Of a stretch of 64,000 nucleotides of DNA, positions 33,594-42,724 are shown in pieces. Each line of letters begins with the position of its first letter. Positions within the stretch are counted from its first letter, which is position 1. Source of the DNA: Tamaricihabitans halophyticus (lineage in GTDB: Bacteria > Actinomycetota > Actinomycetes > Mycobacteriales > Pseudonocardiaceae); NCBI RefSeq assembly GCF_004340875.1, contig NZ_SLXQ01000005.1, positions 1 to 64,000 of the forward strand, given 5' to 3'. Under the pieces are notes generated by a model. It made no database searches and was not told the DNA's origin. It saw nothing but the letters and a program-made list of their open reading frames with translations. A program made the translations under genes and the position numbers.

Positions 33594-34811
33594 GTGAGCT
33601 TGTTCGGTGGCCTCGCCCTCGCGGTCGGCACGTTGCTTGCCGGCGTGGTGCTCGGCTTCCTCATCGCCCGATCGCGCCGCACGCGCGCCCGCCGTCGCCC
33701 GGTCGGCCCGACGGTGGCCGAGCTGCTGCACCGGATCGTGCAGTCGGCGCATAACGGCATCGCGGTGCTGAACCAGTTCGGCGATGTCGTTATGCACAAC
33801 CCTCGGGCCGAAGAGCTCGGGCTGGTGCGGAACAACCAGGCCGACGAGCGGGCAAGGAAAGCCGCCGAGGTGGTCGCCGCGACCGGGGAGCCGGTGGAGA
33901 TCGACCTCGCGCCGCTCGAGTCCAAGGGGCGGCAGCCGGCCGCCGTACTCGCCGAGGTCCGCATGCTCGGCGACAAGTTCACCGTGGTGGACGCCGCGGA
34001 CACCTCCGAAGCCGTCCGGCTCGAGGCCACCAGGCGGGATTTCGTCGCGAACGTGAGCCATGAACTGAAGACCCCGGTCGGCGCGCTCGCACTGCTCGCC
34101 GAGGCGGTACAGGACGGCGCGGACGATCCGGACGAGGTGCGCAGATTCAGCGGGAAGATCCTGCGCGAGTCGACCAGGCTCGGCACGCTCGTCACCGAGC
34201 TGATCGCGCTGTCCAGGTTGCAGGGCGCCGAACGGCTGCCGGAGATGCACAGCGTCGAGGTGGACGCGGTGGTCACCGAGGCGCTCGGCAGGGTCGAACT
34301 CACCGCGGAATCCGCGGATATCAACGTGACCGCCGACGAACCAAGCGGCCTGCTGGTGGACGGCGACCGCACGCTGCTGGTCACCGCGCTTTCCAACCTG
34401 CTGGAGAACGCGGTCGCCTACTCGCCGGCCGGTAGCCCGGTATCCATCAGCAGGCGACTGGTCGGCGGCTATGCCGAGATCGCGGTTACCGATCGGGGGA
34501 TCGGCATCGCCGAAGACGTCCAGAAACGCGTGTTCGAACGCTTCTATCGGGTGGACAAAGCCCGGTCCCGGGCTACCGGCGGGACCGGGCTCGGCCTGGC
34601 GATCGTCAAGCATGTCGCGGCCAACCACGGCGGCGAAGTGCGGCTGTGGAGTGAGCCGGGCGTCGGGTCCACCTTCACGCTGCGTATTCCCGGCCATCGA
34701 GTGAACGGGCAGCAACTACCGGTGCGGCAAGCCATGCCGGCCGGCGAAACCACGGAACTGGCCGACCGCAACGTCGGTCAGCTCCGAGCCGACCATGGAG
34801 GAGCTACGTGA
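33594..34811 (+). CDS. senX3: two-component sensor histidine kinase SenX3
   Basis: A 405-residue kinase for phosphate limitation. One N-terminal hydrophobic segment (about 5-27) with a short charged stretch is followed by a PAS-like domain (about 40-140: ELLHRIVQSAHNGIAVLNQFGDVVMHNPRAEELGL abbreviated as HNGIAVLNQFGDVVMHN). The HisKA box has RRDFVANVSHELKTPVGAL (His about 156); ATPase motifs are NLLENAVAYS, VTDRGIGIA, FERFYRVDKARS and GGTGLGLAIVKHV. GTG 33594 fits the leaderless -10 and omits a non-homologous extension. The stop overlaps regX3 (GTGA). Confidence 0.95.
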   Translation: MSLFGGLALAVGTLLAGVVLGFLIARSRRTRARRRPVGPTVAELLHRIVQSAHNGIAVLNQFGDVVMHNPRAEELGLVRNNQADERARKAAEVVAATGEPVEIDLAPLESKGRQPAAVLAEVRMLGDKFTVVDAADTSEAVRLEATRRDFVANVSHELKTPVGALALLAEAVQDGADDPDEVRRFSGKILRESTRLGTLVTELIALSRLQGAERLPEMHSVEVDAVVTEALGRVELTAESADINVTADEPSGLLVDGDRTLLVTALSNLLENAVAYSPAGSPVSISRRLVGGYAEIAVTDRGIGIAEDVQKRVFERFYRVDKARSRATGGTGLGLAIVKHVAANHGGEVRLWSEPGVGSTFTLRIPGHRVNGQQLPVRQAMPAGETTELADRNVGQLRADHGGAT

Positions 34812-35497
34812 CCAGGGTGCTGATCGTCGAGGACGAGGAGTCGTTCGCGGATCCACTGGCATTCATGCTGCGCAAGGAGGGTTTTACCGCGGCCGTCGCG
34901 GTGAACGGGCAGCAGGCGTTGGAGGAGTTCGATCGCAATGGCGCGGATATCGTGCTGCTCGATCTGATGTTGCCGGGAATGAGCGGCACGGACGTGTGCA
35001 AGCAACTGCGTACTCGTTCGGCGGTGCCGGTGATCATGGTGACCGCGCGGGACAGTGAGATCGACAAGGTCGTTGGCCTCGAGCTCGGCGCCGATGACTA
35101 CGTCACCAAGCCGTACTCCGCGCGCGAGCTGATCGCCAGGGTGCGCGCGGTGTTACGCAGGGGCGGGGAACAGGCCGCCGAGGCCGAGGCAGGGCCGAGG
35201 GTGCTGGCCGGCGGGCCGGTGCGGATGGACGTCGAGCGGCATGTGGTCACTGTGGACACCACCGACGTCTCTCTGCCGCTCAAGGAGTTCGAGCTGCTGG
35301 AGTACCTGCTGCGCAATATCGGCCGGGTACTGACCAGGGCGCAGCTGATCGACCGGGTGTGGGGCGCCGACTACGTTGGGGACACCAAAACGCTCGATGT
35401 GCACGTCAAACGGCTCCGCGCGAAGATCGAACCGGACCCCGGATCGCCGCAGCATCTGGTGACCGTTCGCGGTCTCGGCTACAAGTTCGAGGCGTAG
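34808..35497 (+). CDS. regX3: two-component response regulator RegX3
   Basis: A 229-residue OmpR/PhoB-type regulator. The receiver domain has acidic residues E8/D9, phospho-Asp D52 ([13 protein letters not shown]), Thr/Ser in MVTARDS and Lys in [11 protein letters not shown]. The winged-helix domain (about 130-228) contains [39 protein letters not shown] and [13 protein letters not shown]. It controls the phosphate starvation response together with SenX3. The GTG start has GGAGG 6 nt upstream and overlaps senX3. Confidence 0.96.
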   Translation: MTRVLIVEDEESFADPLAFMLRKEGFTAAVAVNGQQALEEFDRNGADIVLLDLMLPGMSGTDVCKQLRTRSAVPVIMVTARDSEIDKVVGLELGADDYVTKPYSARELIARVRAVLRRGGEQAAEAEAGPRVLAGGPVRMDVERHVVTVDTTDVSLPLKEFELLEYLLRNIGRVLTRAQLIDRVWGADYVGDTKTLDVHVKRLRAKIEPDPGSPQHLVTVRGLGYKFEA

Positions 35498-35594
35498 CCA
35501 GGCGGATACGGTTCGTCGCCGGTCTCTCGAACGGGGGATGAACAGCGCCACATCGGGCGGGGTCGTGCCGCGCGGACCGGTACCGTGGGGCCTC

Positions 35595-36578
35595 ATGCGC
35601 CTTGGCGTGCTCGACGTCGGATCCAACACCGTGCACCTGCTCGTGGTGGACGCGCATCGCGGCGCACATCCCACCCCGATGCACTCGGAGAAGAGTGTGT
35701 TGCGGCTGACCGAGGACATCAACGCCGAAGGCAAACTGCGCGGACGCGGCGCGGACCGGCTCGTCCAAGCGGTATCCGAGGCCAAGGCAGCCGCCGCGCG
35801 GCAGGGCTGCGAGGAGACGATGGCCTTCGCTACCTCCGCCGTCCGGGAAGCCAGCAATGTGACCGACGTGCTCGGCAGGGTGCGCGCCGAGACCGGTGTT
35901 GATCTCCAGGTGCTTTCCGGCGCGGACGAAGCGCGACTCACGTTTCTCGCGGTACGACGCTGGTTCGGTTGGTCGGCAGGGCGGCTGCTGGTTGCCGATA
36001 TCGGTGGCGGCTCGCTGGAACTCGCCGCCGGTATCGATGAGGAGCCGGACCTGGCCGAATCCGTGCCGCTCGGTGCCGGCCGAGTGACCCGCACCCGGTT
36101 CGAGCACGATCCGCCGACCAGGGCGGAGCTGGTCGCAACGTCGGCGTGGTTAGATGAGCAATTGGCACCGGTGGCACGCAAGATCGCCAAACTGGGCGAA
36201 CCGGATCGGGTGGTCGCCACCTCGAAGACGTTTCGCTCGCTGGCGAGGCTTACCGGCGCCGCGCCGTCTTCCGCGGGACCGCGGGTGCGGCGTGTGCTCA
36301 CCGATGTAGCACTGCGTCAGTTGATCGCGTTCATTTCCCGGATGACCGCGGCCGATCTCGCGGAGCTGGAAGGGGTGAGCGCGAGTAGGGCGCACCAGCT
36401 TGTTGCGGGGGCACTGGTGGCGCAGGCGACAATGCGAGCGTTGTCACGGACGGAACTGGAGATTTGCCCCTGGGCGTTGCGCGAAGGTGTGATTCTGCGA
36501 CGCTTGGACCACACGAACGGTTCGGAGCAGGCAGCTTCGGGCCGATTGGGTTCGATCGGTGGACGCTCCGGAAGATGA
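35595..36578 (+). CDS. Ppx/GppA family phosphatase (exopolyphosphatase)
   Basis: A 327-residue actin-fold phosphatase that degrades polyphosphate or (p)ppGpp. Motifs: [18 protein letters not shown] (phosphate 1), AVREASN, the catalytic Glu region [16 protein letters not shown], and [15 protein letters not shown] (phosphate 2). At 327 residues it is the short form lacking the C-terminal HD-like domain, as in Rv0496. ATG 35595 (TACCGT 8 nt upstream) gives the family start. Located after regX3, it plausibly belongs to the phosphate regulon. Confidence 0.92.
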   Translation: MRLGVLDVGSNTVHLLVVDAHRGAHPTPMHSEKSVLRLTEDINAEGKLRGRGADRLVQAVSEAKAAAARQGCEETMAFATSAVREASNVTDVLGRVRAETGVDLQVLSGADEARLTFLAVRRWFGWSAGRLLVADIGGGSLELAAGIDEEPDLAESVPLGAGRVTRTRFEHDPPTRAELVATSAWLDEQLAPVARKIAKLGEPDRVVATSKTFRSLARLTGAAPSSAGPRVRRVLTDVALRQLIAFISRMTAADLAELEGVSASRAHQLVAGALVAQATMRALSRTELEICPWALREGVILRRLDHTNGSEQAASGRLGSIGGRSGR

Positions 36579-36684
36579 ATGCCAGCCAAAGTAGAACCCC
36601 GCTCAACGCGGTAGAAGCACGCCTCGGCGATTCCGACCGGTGCAACACTGGACGGACTGGCCACTACGGGGCACGGTGGAAGGG

Positions 36685-38289
36685 ATGAGTCGAGAAAGCG
36701 AAGGGGAGCAGGGCCAGCGCACGGTCGCTGAGCTACTTGCTCAACACGGCGGAAGTGGCGGCGACGCACCGCGTCGACGGCGCCGGCGTCGTGCCGATGA
36801 GGACGACTCATCCAATGGCGCGCCGATTTCCGAGACCGCTCCGCAGGCGATTATCGATCGCGTCATGTCGGACAGCGGGCGCATGCAGCCGGTCCACGAG
36901 GACGACGAGCCGCCGCGTAGCCGTTCCGCTTCCCGCGCGCCGCAGCCCGAGCAGCCAGGGCCGGCACCGCATCCCGGGGTGGACCAGCCGCCGCCGGGTA
37001 TGCCGAACCGGCCACCGTTCGCCGGCCGACCAGCCCCTGCCCGGCCGGTCCAGCCCGGTCCGCAAGGCCCGCCTCCGCAACAGGGACCGCCGCCACCGGC
37101 GGCACCCCCGCAGCCCGGCACGGGACATTTTCCGCCCGCGGCACCAGGTCCAGCAGCGCCACCGCCCGGACAGCAGCAGCCTGGCGCGGCGCCAGCTGGC
37201 CCGCCGCCTGGTGCCCAGCCATCCGGACCATTGCCCAAGCGGCCGCAGCAGCCATCCGGGCCGTTGCCGCAGCCGCCACGGCCGGGCGCGCAACCGTCTG
37301 GACCGTTGCCGAAGCCGCCGCCACGGCCAGGGGCGCAGCCGTCCGGGCCGTTGCCGCAGCCGGAGGCCGAGCAGCCAGCTGACCCGCCGACGATGAGCGG
37401 GTTGGCCGCGCGACTGGACGCCGACGGTGGGAGCCCGACGCAAACGGGTATCCCCGCGATTGGTGAACCGCCAGCCGGACTCGCCGGCGCACCGAGTCAC
37501 AACTCGGGCGCGTTCCAGCGTCCTGGCCCGCCACCGGGGGCAGAGCCGCCGGTGCAGCCACCGTCCGCCGAGGACACCGCGGTCCAGCAGCCGGTCCCCG
37601 CGCCAGCCGACTATCAGCAGGCCGACGAGCAGGGTTACTACGCCGAGGACGAGTACGGCTACGCGGACTACGAGTACGACGACTACGCCGACCAGGACTA
37701 CCCGGAAGGCGCGGCTGGCCAGTATCCCGACCAGGATTACGTCGAGGGTGACTATCCGGAAGGCGGTTACCCAGCCGACCAGTACCCAGACCCCGAAGGT
37801 CAGTATCCGGGGACGCAGTACACCGAGGCCCCGTTCACAGAGGACGAGTACGCGGAAGGCGAGTACCCTGAGTCCGATTACCCAGCGGACCAGTATCCGG
37901 CTACCCAGTACACCGAAGTTCAGTACGCCGAGGACGAGTACTCCGAAACGGACTACCCGGAAGCCGAGCACGCCGAGTCGGGCGACGCTGAGGCCGAGGC
38001 TGACGTAGCGGAGGAGCCGGCTCGTTCCCCGGTCAAGGAATGGCTGGGCATGGCCGGTCAGCTGGCCGTTGGGGTGATCGGCGGTGCCGCGGTCTGGCTC
38101 GGGTTCAACTGGCTGTGGGGCGAGATCCCAGCGGCCGCGTTGATCGCCGCGCTGTTGGTGATCGTCGCGCTGGTGTGGATCGTGCGGAAGATCCGCAAGG
38201 CGGAGGATCTGCAAACCACGGTGCTTGCCGTACTGGTTGGGCTGGTCGTCACGGTATCGCCCGCCGCTTTGCTGTTGTTGAGCCATTAG
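36685..38289 (+). CDS. proline-rich/acidic disordered membrane protein (Rv0497-like)
   Basis: A 534-residue protein with three zones. Residues 1-80 hold a conserved-looking head (RTVAELLAQHGG, RRRRRRRADEDD, ETAPQAIIDRVMSD) typical of Rv0497 proteins. Residues about 80-300 are Pro/Gly/Gln-rich and include four PSGPLP units near 178-228. Residues about 310-450 are an acidic Tyr-rich repeat (DYPEGGYPADQYPD-like units). Three hydrophobic helices end the protein (about 454-472, 476-497, 508-530). It is far longer than the mycobacterial homologue owing to the disordered insertions. Probably an envelope-associated anchor; function unknown. Confidence 0.8.
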   Translation: MSRESEGEQGQRTVAELLAQHGGSGGDAPRRRRRRRADEDDSSNGAPISETAPQAIIDRVMSDSGRMQPVHEDDEPPRSRSASRAPQPEQPGPAPHPGVDQPPPGMPNRPPFAGRPAPARPVQPGPQGPPPQQGPPPPAAPPQPGTGHFPPAAPGPAAPPPGQQQPGAAPAGPPPGAQPSGPLPKRPQQPSGPLPQPPRPGAQPSGPLPKPPPRPGAQPSGPLPQPEAEQPADPPTMSGLAARLDADGGSPTQTGIPAIGEPPAGLAGAPSHNSGAFQRPGPPPGAEPPVQPPSAEDTAVQQPVPAPADYQQADEQGYYAEDEYGYADYEYDDYADQDYPEGAAGQYPDQDYVEGDYPEGGYPADQYPDPEGQYPGTQYTEAPFTEDEYAEGEYPESDYPADQYPATQYTEVQYAEDEYSETDYPEAEHAESGDAEAEADVAEEPARSPVKEWLGMAGQLAVGVIGGAAVWLGFNWLWGEIPAAALIAALLVIVALVWIVRKIRKAEDLQTTVLAVLVGLVVTVSPAALLLLSH

Positions 38290-38290
38290 C

Positions 38291-39082
38291 GTGCCGTCGC
38301 GTATCCCCGTGGCACTGTCCACGGGTTCGGTGTGGCCGCAGAATGCCGCCTCGGCGTTCGAGCTCGCCGCGGAGCTCGGCTATGACGGCATGGAAGTGAT
38401 GGTCTGGGCGGACCCGATCAGCCAGAGCCTGCAGTCGCTGCGGCGGTGCGTGCGGCGAACCGGGGTGCCGGTGCTCGCGGTGCACGCGCCCTGCCTGCTG
38501 ATCACCCAGCGGGTGTGGTCACCGGATCCGGTGGTTCGGTTGCGCCGCGCGGTGGATCTTGCTGGCGAACTGGAAGCGAGCACCGTCGTGGTGCATCCGC
38601 CGTTTCGTTGGCAGCGTCGCTACAGTGCGGCTTTCGCGGAGCTGGTTGGCGAGTTGGAGGAGAGCACCGGTATCGCGGTGGCGGTGGAGAACATGTTCCC
38701 GGTGCGCCCGATCGGCCGCCGGCGGGCCGTGTCGGCCTTCGCGCCTTCGGTGGATCCGACCGACGTCGGCTATGCGAACTACACGCTCGACCTGTCGCAT
38801 ACGTCCGCGGCGGGAATGGACGCGCTCGCCCTTGCGGACCGGATGGGTGCCGGGCTACGCCATGTGCACCTGGCGGATGGTTCCGGCTTGCCCAAAGATG
38901 AGCATCTGGTGCCGGGTAGAGGCAATCAGCCATGTGGCCAGTTGTGTGAACAGTTGGCCGACCGCGAGTTCAGCGGGCAGATCGTGCTCGAGCTGAACAC
39001 CCAGCGGGCCAGCGGGCCAGCCGCCCGAGCTCGCGACCTGGCCGAGGCGCTGCTGTTCACCCGTCTGCATCTCGGCCAGTAA
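38291..39082 (+). CDS. sugar phosphate isomerase/epimerase-like TIM barrel protein (Rv0498-like)
   Basis: A 263-residue xylose-isomerase-like TIM-barrel protein: ASAFELAAELGYDGMEVMVW, VLAVHAPCLLITQRVW, STVVVHPPFRWQ, IAVAVENMFPVR, YTLDLSHTSAAG, LRHVHLADGSG and GQIVLELNTQR supply the His/Glu/Asp metal-binding set. The GTG start follows the previous stop by one nucleotide, so it is co-translated with the Rv0497-like gene, matching Rv0497-Rv0498. The reaction is unknown. Confidence 0.88.
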   Translation: MPSRIPVALSTGSVWPQNAASAFELAAELGYDGMEVMVWADPISQSLQSLRRCVRRTGVPVLAVHAPCLLITQRVWSPDPVVRLRRAVDLAGELEASTVVVHPPFRWQRRYSAAFAELVGELEESTGIAVAVENMFPVRPIGRRRAVSAFAPSVDPTDVGYANYTLDLSHTSAAGMDALALADRMGAGLRHVHLADGSGLPKDEHLVPGRGNQPCGQLCEQLADREFSGQIVLELNTQRASGPAARARDLAEALLFTRLHLGQ

Positions 39083-39103
39083 CCCCGCTGCGCTCCCTGA
39101 CCT

Positions 39104-39127
39104 CGCTAACCTTAAAGAACGCGATTA
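39104..39127. repeat. dispersed 3'-end palindrome, type A copy 4
   Basis: Begins CGCTAACCTTAAAGAACGCG then ATTA, 21 nt after the TIM-barrel gene stop in a convergent junction. Confidence 0.65.
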
Positions 39128-39152
39128 CGAACTGTCACCGAAGCCGCTGTAT

Positions 39153-39359
39153 TCAGCACGACTGGGTGCTGGCGCGTAGCCGGGTTGGCTCGGCGCGGCC
39201 AGCCGACTCCTGCTGCGCCGCGGCTTTCCGCTGGCGTGCCGGCTGCTTCTCGGCCACCGGGTTGCGCTCGTTCCACTCGAGCAGCGCGGGCGCGGCGGCC
39301 ATCAGGGTGAGCAGGCCGAGACCAACGACAACGCCAGCGCAAACGATCACCGTCAACAT
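39153..39359 (-). CDS. small single-helix membrane protein
   Basis: A 68-residue predicted protein with a hydrophobic helix at about 2-25 (LTVIVCAGVVVGLGLLTLM), then WNERNP and a Lys/Arg/Gln/Ala-rich tail ending in Cys. ATG 39359 has GGGGAT about 6 nt upstream. Codon use is moderately coding-like. I do not recognise a family; it may be a lineage-specific small membrane protein or a chance reading frame. Confidence 0.5.
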   Translation of the reverse strand: MLTVIVCAGVVVGLGLLTLMAAAPALLEWNERNPVAEKQPARQRKAAAQQESAGRAEPTRLRASTQSC

Positions 39360-39490
39360 GATTGATCCCCGATTCTCTTGGTGTGCCGGCCCGGTTCGAC
39401 CGGCTAACCCAAGCATCGGCGAATTCGCTGGTCAGCGGATCGGCCGTGCGGCCAGGGTCAGATGGCCGATCGGCCAAAGCGCGCGCGGCG

Positions 39491-39510
39491 AGGCTGACCT
39501 TCAGGTGAAA
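39491..39510 (-). promoter_or_regulatory. PHO-box-like direct repeat upstream of phoX
   Basis: The minus strand reads TTTCACCTGAA then GGTCAGCCT: two units at 11-nt spacing that match GTTCACC-type PHO box units at most core positions. It lies about 120 nt before the phoX start. The presence of senX3-regX3 5 kb away makes RegX3 control plausible; not tested. Confidence 0.4.
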
Positions 39511-39630
39511 TGTCGGTAATCATCTGTATGTCGTATTCGTTTGGCTCTGTTGGTACCCCGACGAAGCTGAGTAGCATCCGCATTTCCCTGCGAATTCGGG
39601 CTGCCCCGAACTGACGAATGAGGTGACCAG

Positions 39631-41544
39631 GTGACCTCCGACCCCGACGACATCAGCTCCAACCCGTCAGCGAATCGACCGTTCAACGACATCGCCGCGG
39701 CCGTGCTCTCCCGCCGATCCGTCCTGCGCGGTGGCACCGCGGCCGCCGCCGCAGGATTCCTCGGACTCGCCACCGGAACCGCCGGCGCCGCGACCGGCCC
39801 CGCGACCAGCACCGCCGCACGCCCCGGCCGTTCGTTGCTCGGGTTCAGCCCGATCCCGACCAGCGAGGCGGACGCGGTCAGTGTCGCCGAGGGGTACTCC
39901 GCGCGGGTACTCATCCCCTGGGGCGACCCGGTACGCCCGGATGGGCCGGCGTGGCGCAAGGACGCCAGCAACTCGGCGGCCGAGCAGGCTGAGCAGCTTG
40001 GCTCGCACCACGACGGGATGCATTTCTTCCCCACCGGTCGCAATGCGCGGGGTGAGGACACCGGTCTGCTCGTGCTCAATCACGAGTACATCGACCAGGC
40101 CCTGCTGCACACCGATGGCGACGCGGAGATGACACAGGAGAAAGTGGACAAAGGGGTGGCCGCGCATGGCGTCAGCGTCGTAGCGGTGGCGCTCGTGGAC
40201 GGGCAGTGGCAGCAGGTGGATTCCCCGCTGGCCAGGCGAGTAACCGGGGCTACCCCGGTGACCTACACCGGCCCGGTGACGCTGGAACATCCCGCGCTTG
40301 ACTCGAACAATCCGCCGCTTGGCACGATGAACAACTGCTCGCACGGGTTCACCCCCTGGGACACCTATCTCGCCTGCGAGGAGAACTGGAACAGCTACTT
40401 CGGCACCGAGGACGAATCCTGGCAGCCGAGCCCGCAGGAAGCGCGGTACGGCATCGACAACGAGGGCTTCGGCTACCGCTGGTACGAAGTGGACCCGCGA
40501 TGGGATATCGCGGTCAACTCGAACGAACCGCACCGCTTCGGCTGGGTCGTGGAGATCGACCCGTTCGATCCGGCTGCGGTACCGGTGAAGCGCACGGCGC
40601 TCGGCCGGATCAAACACGAAGGCGCGCTGGTAACCGAATCTCGCGCGCGGCTGGTCGTCTACACCGGAGATGATCAGGACGGCGAGTACATCTACAAGTA
40701 CGTTTCGGATGCGCCGTGGCAGTCGCAGCGGGCGCGCGGGGTCAGCCCGCTGGATGAAGGCACGCTGTACGTGGCACGGTTCGACGACGACAACACCGGA
40801 TCCTGGTTGCCACTTGTGTTCGGGACCGGGCCGCTGACCGCTTCCAATGGGTGGCAGGACCAGGCGGACGTGCTGCTACGCACCAGGGAAGCAGCGGACG
40901 CGGTTGGTGCTACCCCGATGGACCGTCCAGAGTGGATATCCCAGCATCCGAAGACCAAGGATACCTACGCCGCACTGACCAACGGCAGCGGGTGGGGTGC
41001 GGCGAATCCCCGAAAGCCCAATCCCTACGGCCACATCATCCGCTGGTGGGAACCGAACAAGAACAACACGGGCACGACCTTCGAGTGGGATATCTTCGTG
41101 CTGGCCGGTGATCCGGCCTACGACGACTCGGTGGAGCTGTCCGAGGACAGCATGTTCGGCTCACCGGACGGCTTGTGGTTCGATCCGGACGGTCGACTGT
41201 GGATTCAGACGGACATCTCCAATTCCGCGCAGCTGGACCCGGAACAGGGATACGACAACATCGGTAACAACGCACTCCTTGCCGCCGATCCAGAATCCGG
41301 TGATATTCGGCGTTTTCTGGTCGGACCTCGGGGTTGCGAGCTGACCGGTGCGGTAACTACACCGGATCAGCGCACGCTTTTCGTGAATGTGCAGCACCCC
41401 GGCGAGGAGACTGACACGATTGGCGAGCCGACACCCGAGAACCCGAGGGCGGTGAGTAACTGGCCGGAATTCGATCCGCAGGGGCGGCCACGGTCGGCCA
41501 CCTTGGCGATTCGCAAGGATGACGGCGGGATTATCGGAACCTGA
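39631..41544 (+). CDS. phoX: PhoX-family secreted alkaline phosphatase (DUF839)
   Basis: A 637-residue Tat substrate: N-terminal SRRSVLRGG (twin Arg 28-29) followed by an Ala-rich hydrophobic stretch. The mature protein is the PhoX beta-propeller: GLLVLNHEYID, NNCSHGFTPWDTYLACEENW, RFGWVVEIDPFDP, ALGRIKHEGALV, YTGDDQDGEYIYKYVS and SPDGLWFDPDGRLWIQTD. The acidic residues of these motifs are the calcium/iron ligands. It liberates phosphate from organic esters outside the cell. GTG 39631 has GAGGTG upstream. Regulation by phosphate is likely. Confidence 0.93.
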   Translation: MTSDPDDISSNPSANRPFNDIAAAVLSRRSVLRGGTAAAAAGFLGLATGTAGAATGPATSTAARPGRSLLGFSPIPTSEADAVSVAEGYSARVLIPWGDPVRPDGPAWRKDASNSAAEQAEQLGSHHDGMHFFPTGRNARGEDTGLLVLNHEYIDQALLHTDGDAEMTQEKVDKGVAAHGVSVVAVALVDGQWQQVDSPLARRVTGATPVTYTGPVTLEHPALDSNNPPLGTMNNCSHGFTPWDTYLACEENWNSYFGTEDESWQPSPQEARYGIDNEGFGYRWYEVDPRWDIAVNSNEPHRFGWVVEIDPFDPAAVPVKRTALGRIKHEGALVTESRARLVVYTGDDQDGEYIYKYVSDAPWQSQRARGVSPLDEGTLYVARFDDDNTGSWLPLVFGTGPLTASNGWQDQADVLLRTREAADAVGATPMDRPEWISQHPKTKDTYAALTNGSGWGAANPRKPNPYGHIIRWWEPNKNNTGTTFEWDIFVLAGDPAYDDSVELSEDSMFGSPDGLWFDPDGRLWIQTDISNSAQLDPEQGYDNIGNNALLAADPESGDIRRFLVGPRGCELTGAVTTPDQRTLFVNVQHPGEETDTIGEPTPENPRAVSNWPEFDPQGRPRSATLAIRKDDGGIIGT

Positions 41545-41551
41545 GCGTGCA

Positions 41552-41595
41552 GGCGCCTACCGGTGCGGCGTCGCGCGGGCCTCCTGGTAGGCGCC
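41552..41595. terminator. hairpin at the phoX convergent junction
   Basis: GGCGCCTACC (41552-41561) and GGTAGGCGCC (41586-41595) form a perfect 10-bp stem with a 24-nt loop. It starts 8 nt after the phoX stop and overlaps the 3' coding end of the convergent gene, so it could act on both transcripts. Confidence 0.6.
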
Positions 41596-42075
41596 ATCCC
41601 AGAGAAACTGGTACCAGCTCCAGGAAATGTACTGGTTGTCGAGCTGGCGCTGGGCCTCGTCGAGATCCTCGGCGATCCTGGCCACCTGCCCGTAGCGCAG
41701 TTGATCAGCAGTGCGCGGGGTAAGGAAGGAGGATGAGGCAAACAGTTCGACGCTGCGTGCGCGCGTATCCGCCGTGCGGTGGGCAAGCGTCAGCCCCGCC
41801 CAGACGACCAGCGCAACGATGGCGGCGAACACCAGGTACGCCGACACGTTGGTCAGGAAGGTGATGGTCGGGCCCTTGAGCGCGACGATGGCCACACCAA
41901 TGACCGGCCAGAACCTGGCCAGGCGGGCATAGCGACGTTCGGTGCGCGAGCTGTCCGGCGGATGGATGAGTAGCCGGATGGACCGCGCACCGTAGCGGCT
42001 TGTCTGGCGCGACGCGATTCCCCAGCGGTAGCGACCATCGAGCAGCTTCTGCCAGTACCTGGCATTGGTGTTCAT
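41557..42075 (-). CDS. hypothetical membrane protein downstream of the mrp operon
   Basis: A 172-residue protein with two adjacent hydrophobic helices (about 70-90 and 92-112), a basic N-terminal part with RYGARSIRLLIHPPDSS, and a helical polar C-terminus (ARIAEDLDEAQRQLDNQYISWSWYQFLWDG in pieces: DLDEAQRQLDNQ, WSWYQFLWDGAY). ATG 42075 has AAGGA 8 nt upstream. It starts 53 nt after mrpG on the same strand and may be co-transcribed with the antiporter. I do not recognise a characterised family. Confidence 0.7.
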   Translation of the reverse strand: MNTNARYWQKLLDGRYRWGIASRQTSRYGARSIRLLIHPPDSSRTERRYARLARFWPVIGVAIVALKGPTITFLTNVSAYLVFAAIVALVVWAGLTLAHRTADTRARSVELFASSSFLTPRTADQLRYGQVARIAEDLDEAQRQLDNQYISWSWYQFLWDGAYQEARATPHR

Positions 42076-42128
42076 GGCTGGGTCCTTCCTGTTCGTCGGC
42101 TGCGGGCCATCCGGAGGGTGCTCGATGA

Positions 42129-42470
42129 TCACTTTCCGTGCGTGGCCGAAGAAGTCAGTTCGTCGTAGGCCGGCCGATGCAGTGGCGTACGGGTCAGATA
42201 GGTAGAGCGCGCAAGGGCGATACTGCCGATGGCCGAGGTGATCAGTTGCAGCGCGATGATGACGATGACCTTGACCAGGTTCGGCACGCTCGGTAGGTGC
42301 AGTAGCGCGCCACTGACCACGAAGATGATGCCGATACCGCCGGCGGTACCCACCGCGGACAGCCGGGTGTAGGCGTCCGGAAAGCGCAGCACGCCGAGTG
42401 CTGCCGTCGTGAACACGAGGGCGCCGACGACAATGAGGACGTCGCCAGTGACGGTAACCAGAGCATTCAT
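42129..42470 (-). CDS. mrpG: Mrp Na+/H+ antiporter subunit G
   Basis: A 113-residue subunit with three helices and the family's GVLRFPDAYTRLSAVGTAGGIGI segment (abbreviated LRFPDAYTRLSAVGTAG). MrpG is required for assembly and activity of the hetero-oligomeric antiporter. Its ATG overlaps the mrpF stop by 4 nt; it is the last antiporter gene of the operon. Confidence 0.93.
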   Translation of the reverse strand: MNALVTVTGDVLIVVGALVFTTAALGVLRFPDAYTRLSAVGTAGGIGIIFVVSGALLHLPSVPNLVKVIVIIALQLITSAIGSIALARSTYLTRTPLHRPAYDELTSSATHGK

Positions 42471-42724
42471 CGTTTCCCCCTGGTGAGCGCGCGAGCTAGG
42501 GACAGTGCGCCGAGGAAGCCGACGAGCGCGGTGATCAGGACTATGTCGAAGGTGTAGGTGCTTGCGGCACGAACACCGAACAGCGCGACGAGTCCGACGA
42601 CCCCGAACAGCAGGAGATCGCCCGCGATCGCCCGGTCAGCCTCGGTTGGTCCGCGGAGCATCCGGTAGGTCGAGGCAAGGCAGGCAACGGTGATGAGCAG
42701 GATGCCGATGTCGATACCGATCAC
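42467..42724 (-). CDS. mrpF: Mrp Na+/H+ antiporter subunit F
   Basis: An 85-residue three-helix subunit with RMLRGPTEADRAIAGDLL and YTFDIVLITALVGFLG, both characteristic of MrpF. The start is GTG 42722-42724 with GAGGAGG 6 nt upstream, overlapping the mrpE stop by 4 nt; longer open frames here are non-homologous. Confidence 0.92.
   Translation of the reverse strand: MIGIDIGILLITVACLASTYRMLRGPTEADRAIAGDLLLFGVVGLVALFGVRAASTYTFDIVLITALVGFLGALSLARALTRGKR

Noticed and set aside
39112-39477. 121-residue minus-strand frame overlapping the small membrane protein
   Set aside because: Reads the same DNA in another frame with a random Arg/Pro-rich product and crosses the palindromic repeat.
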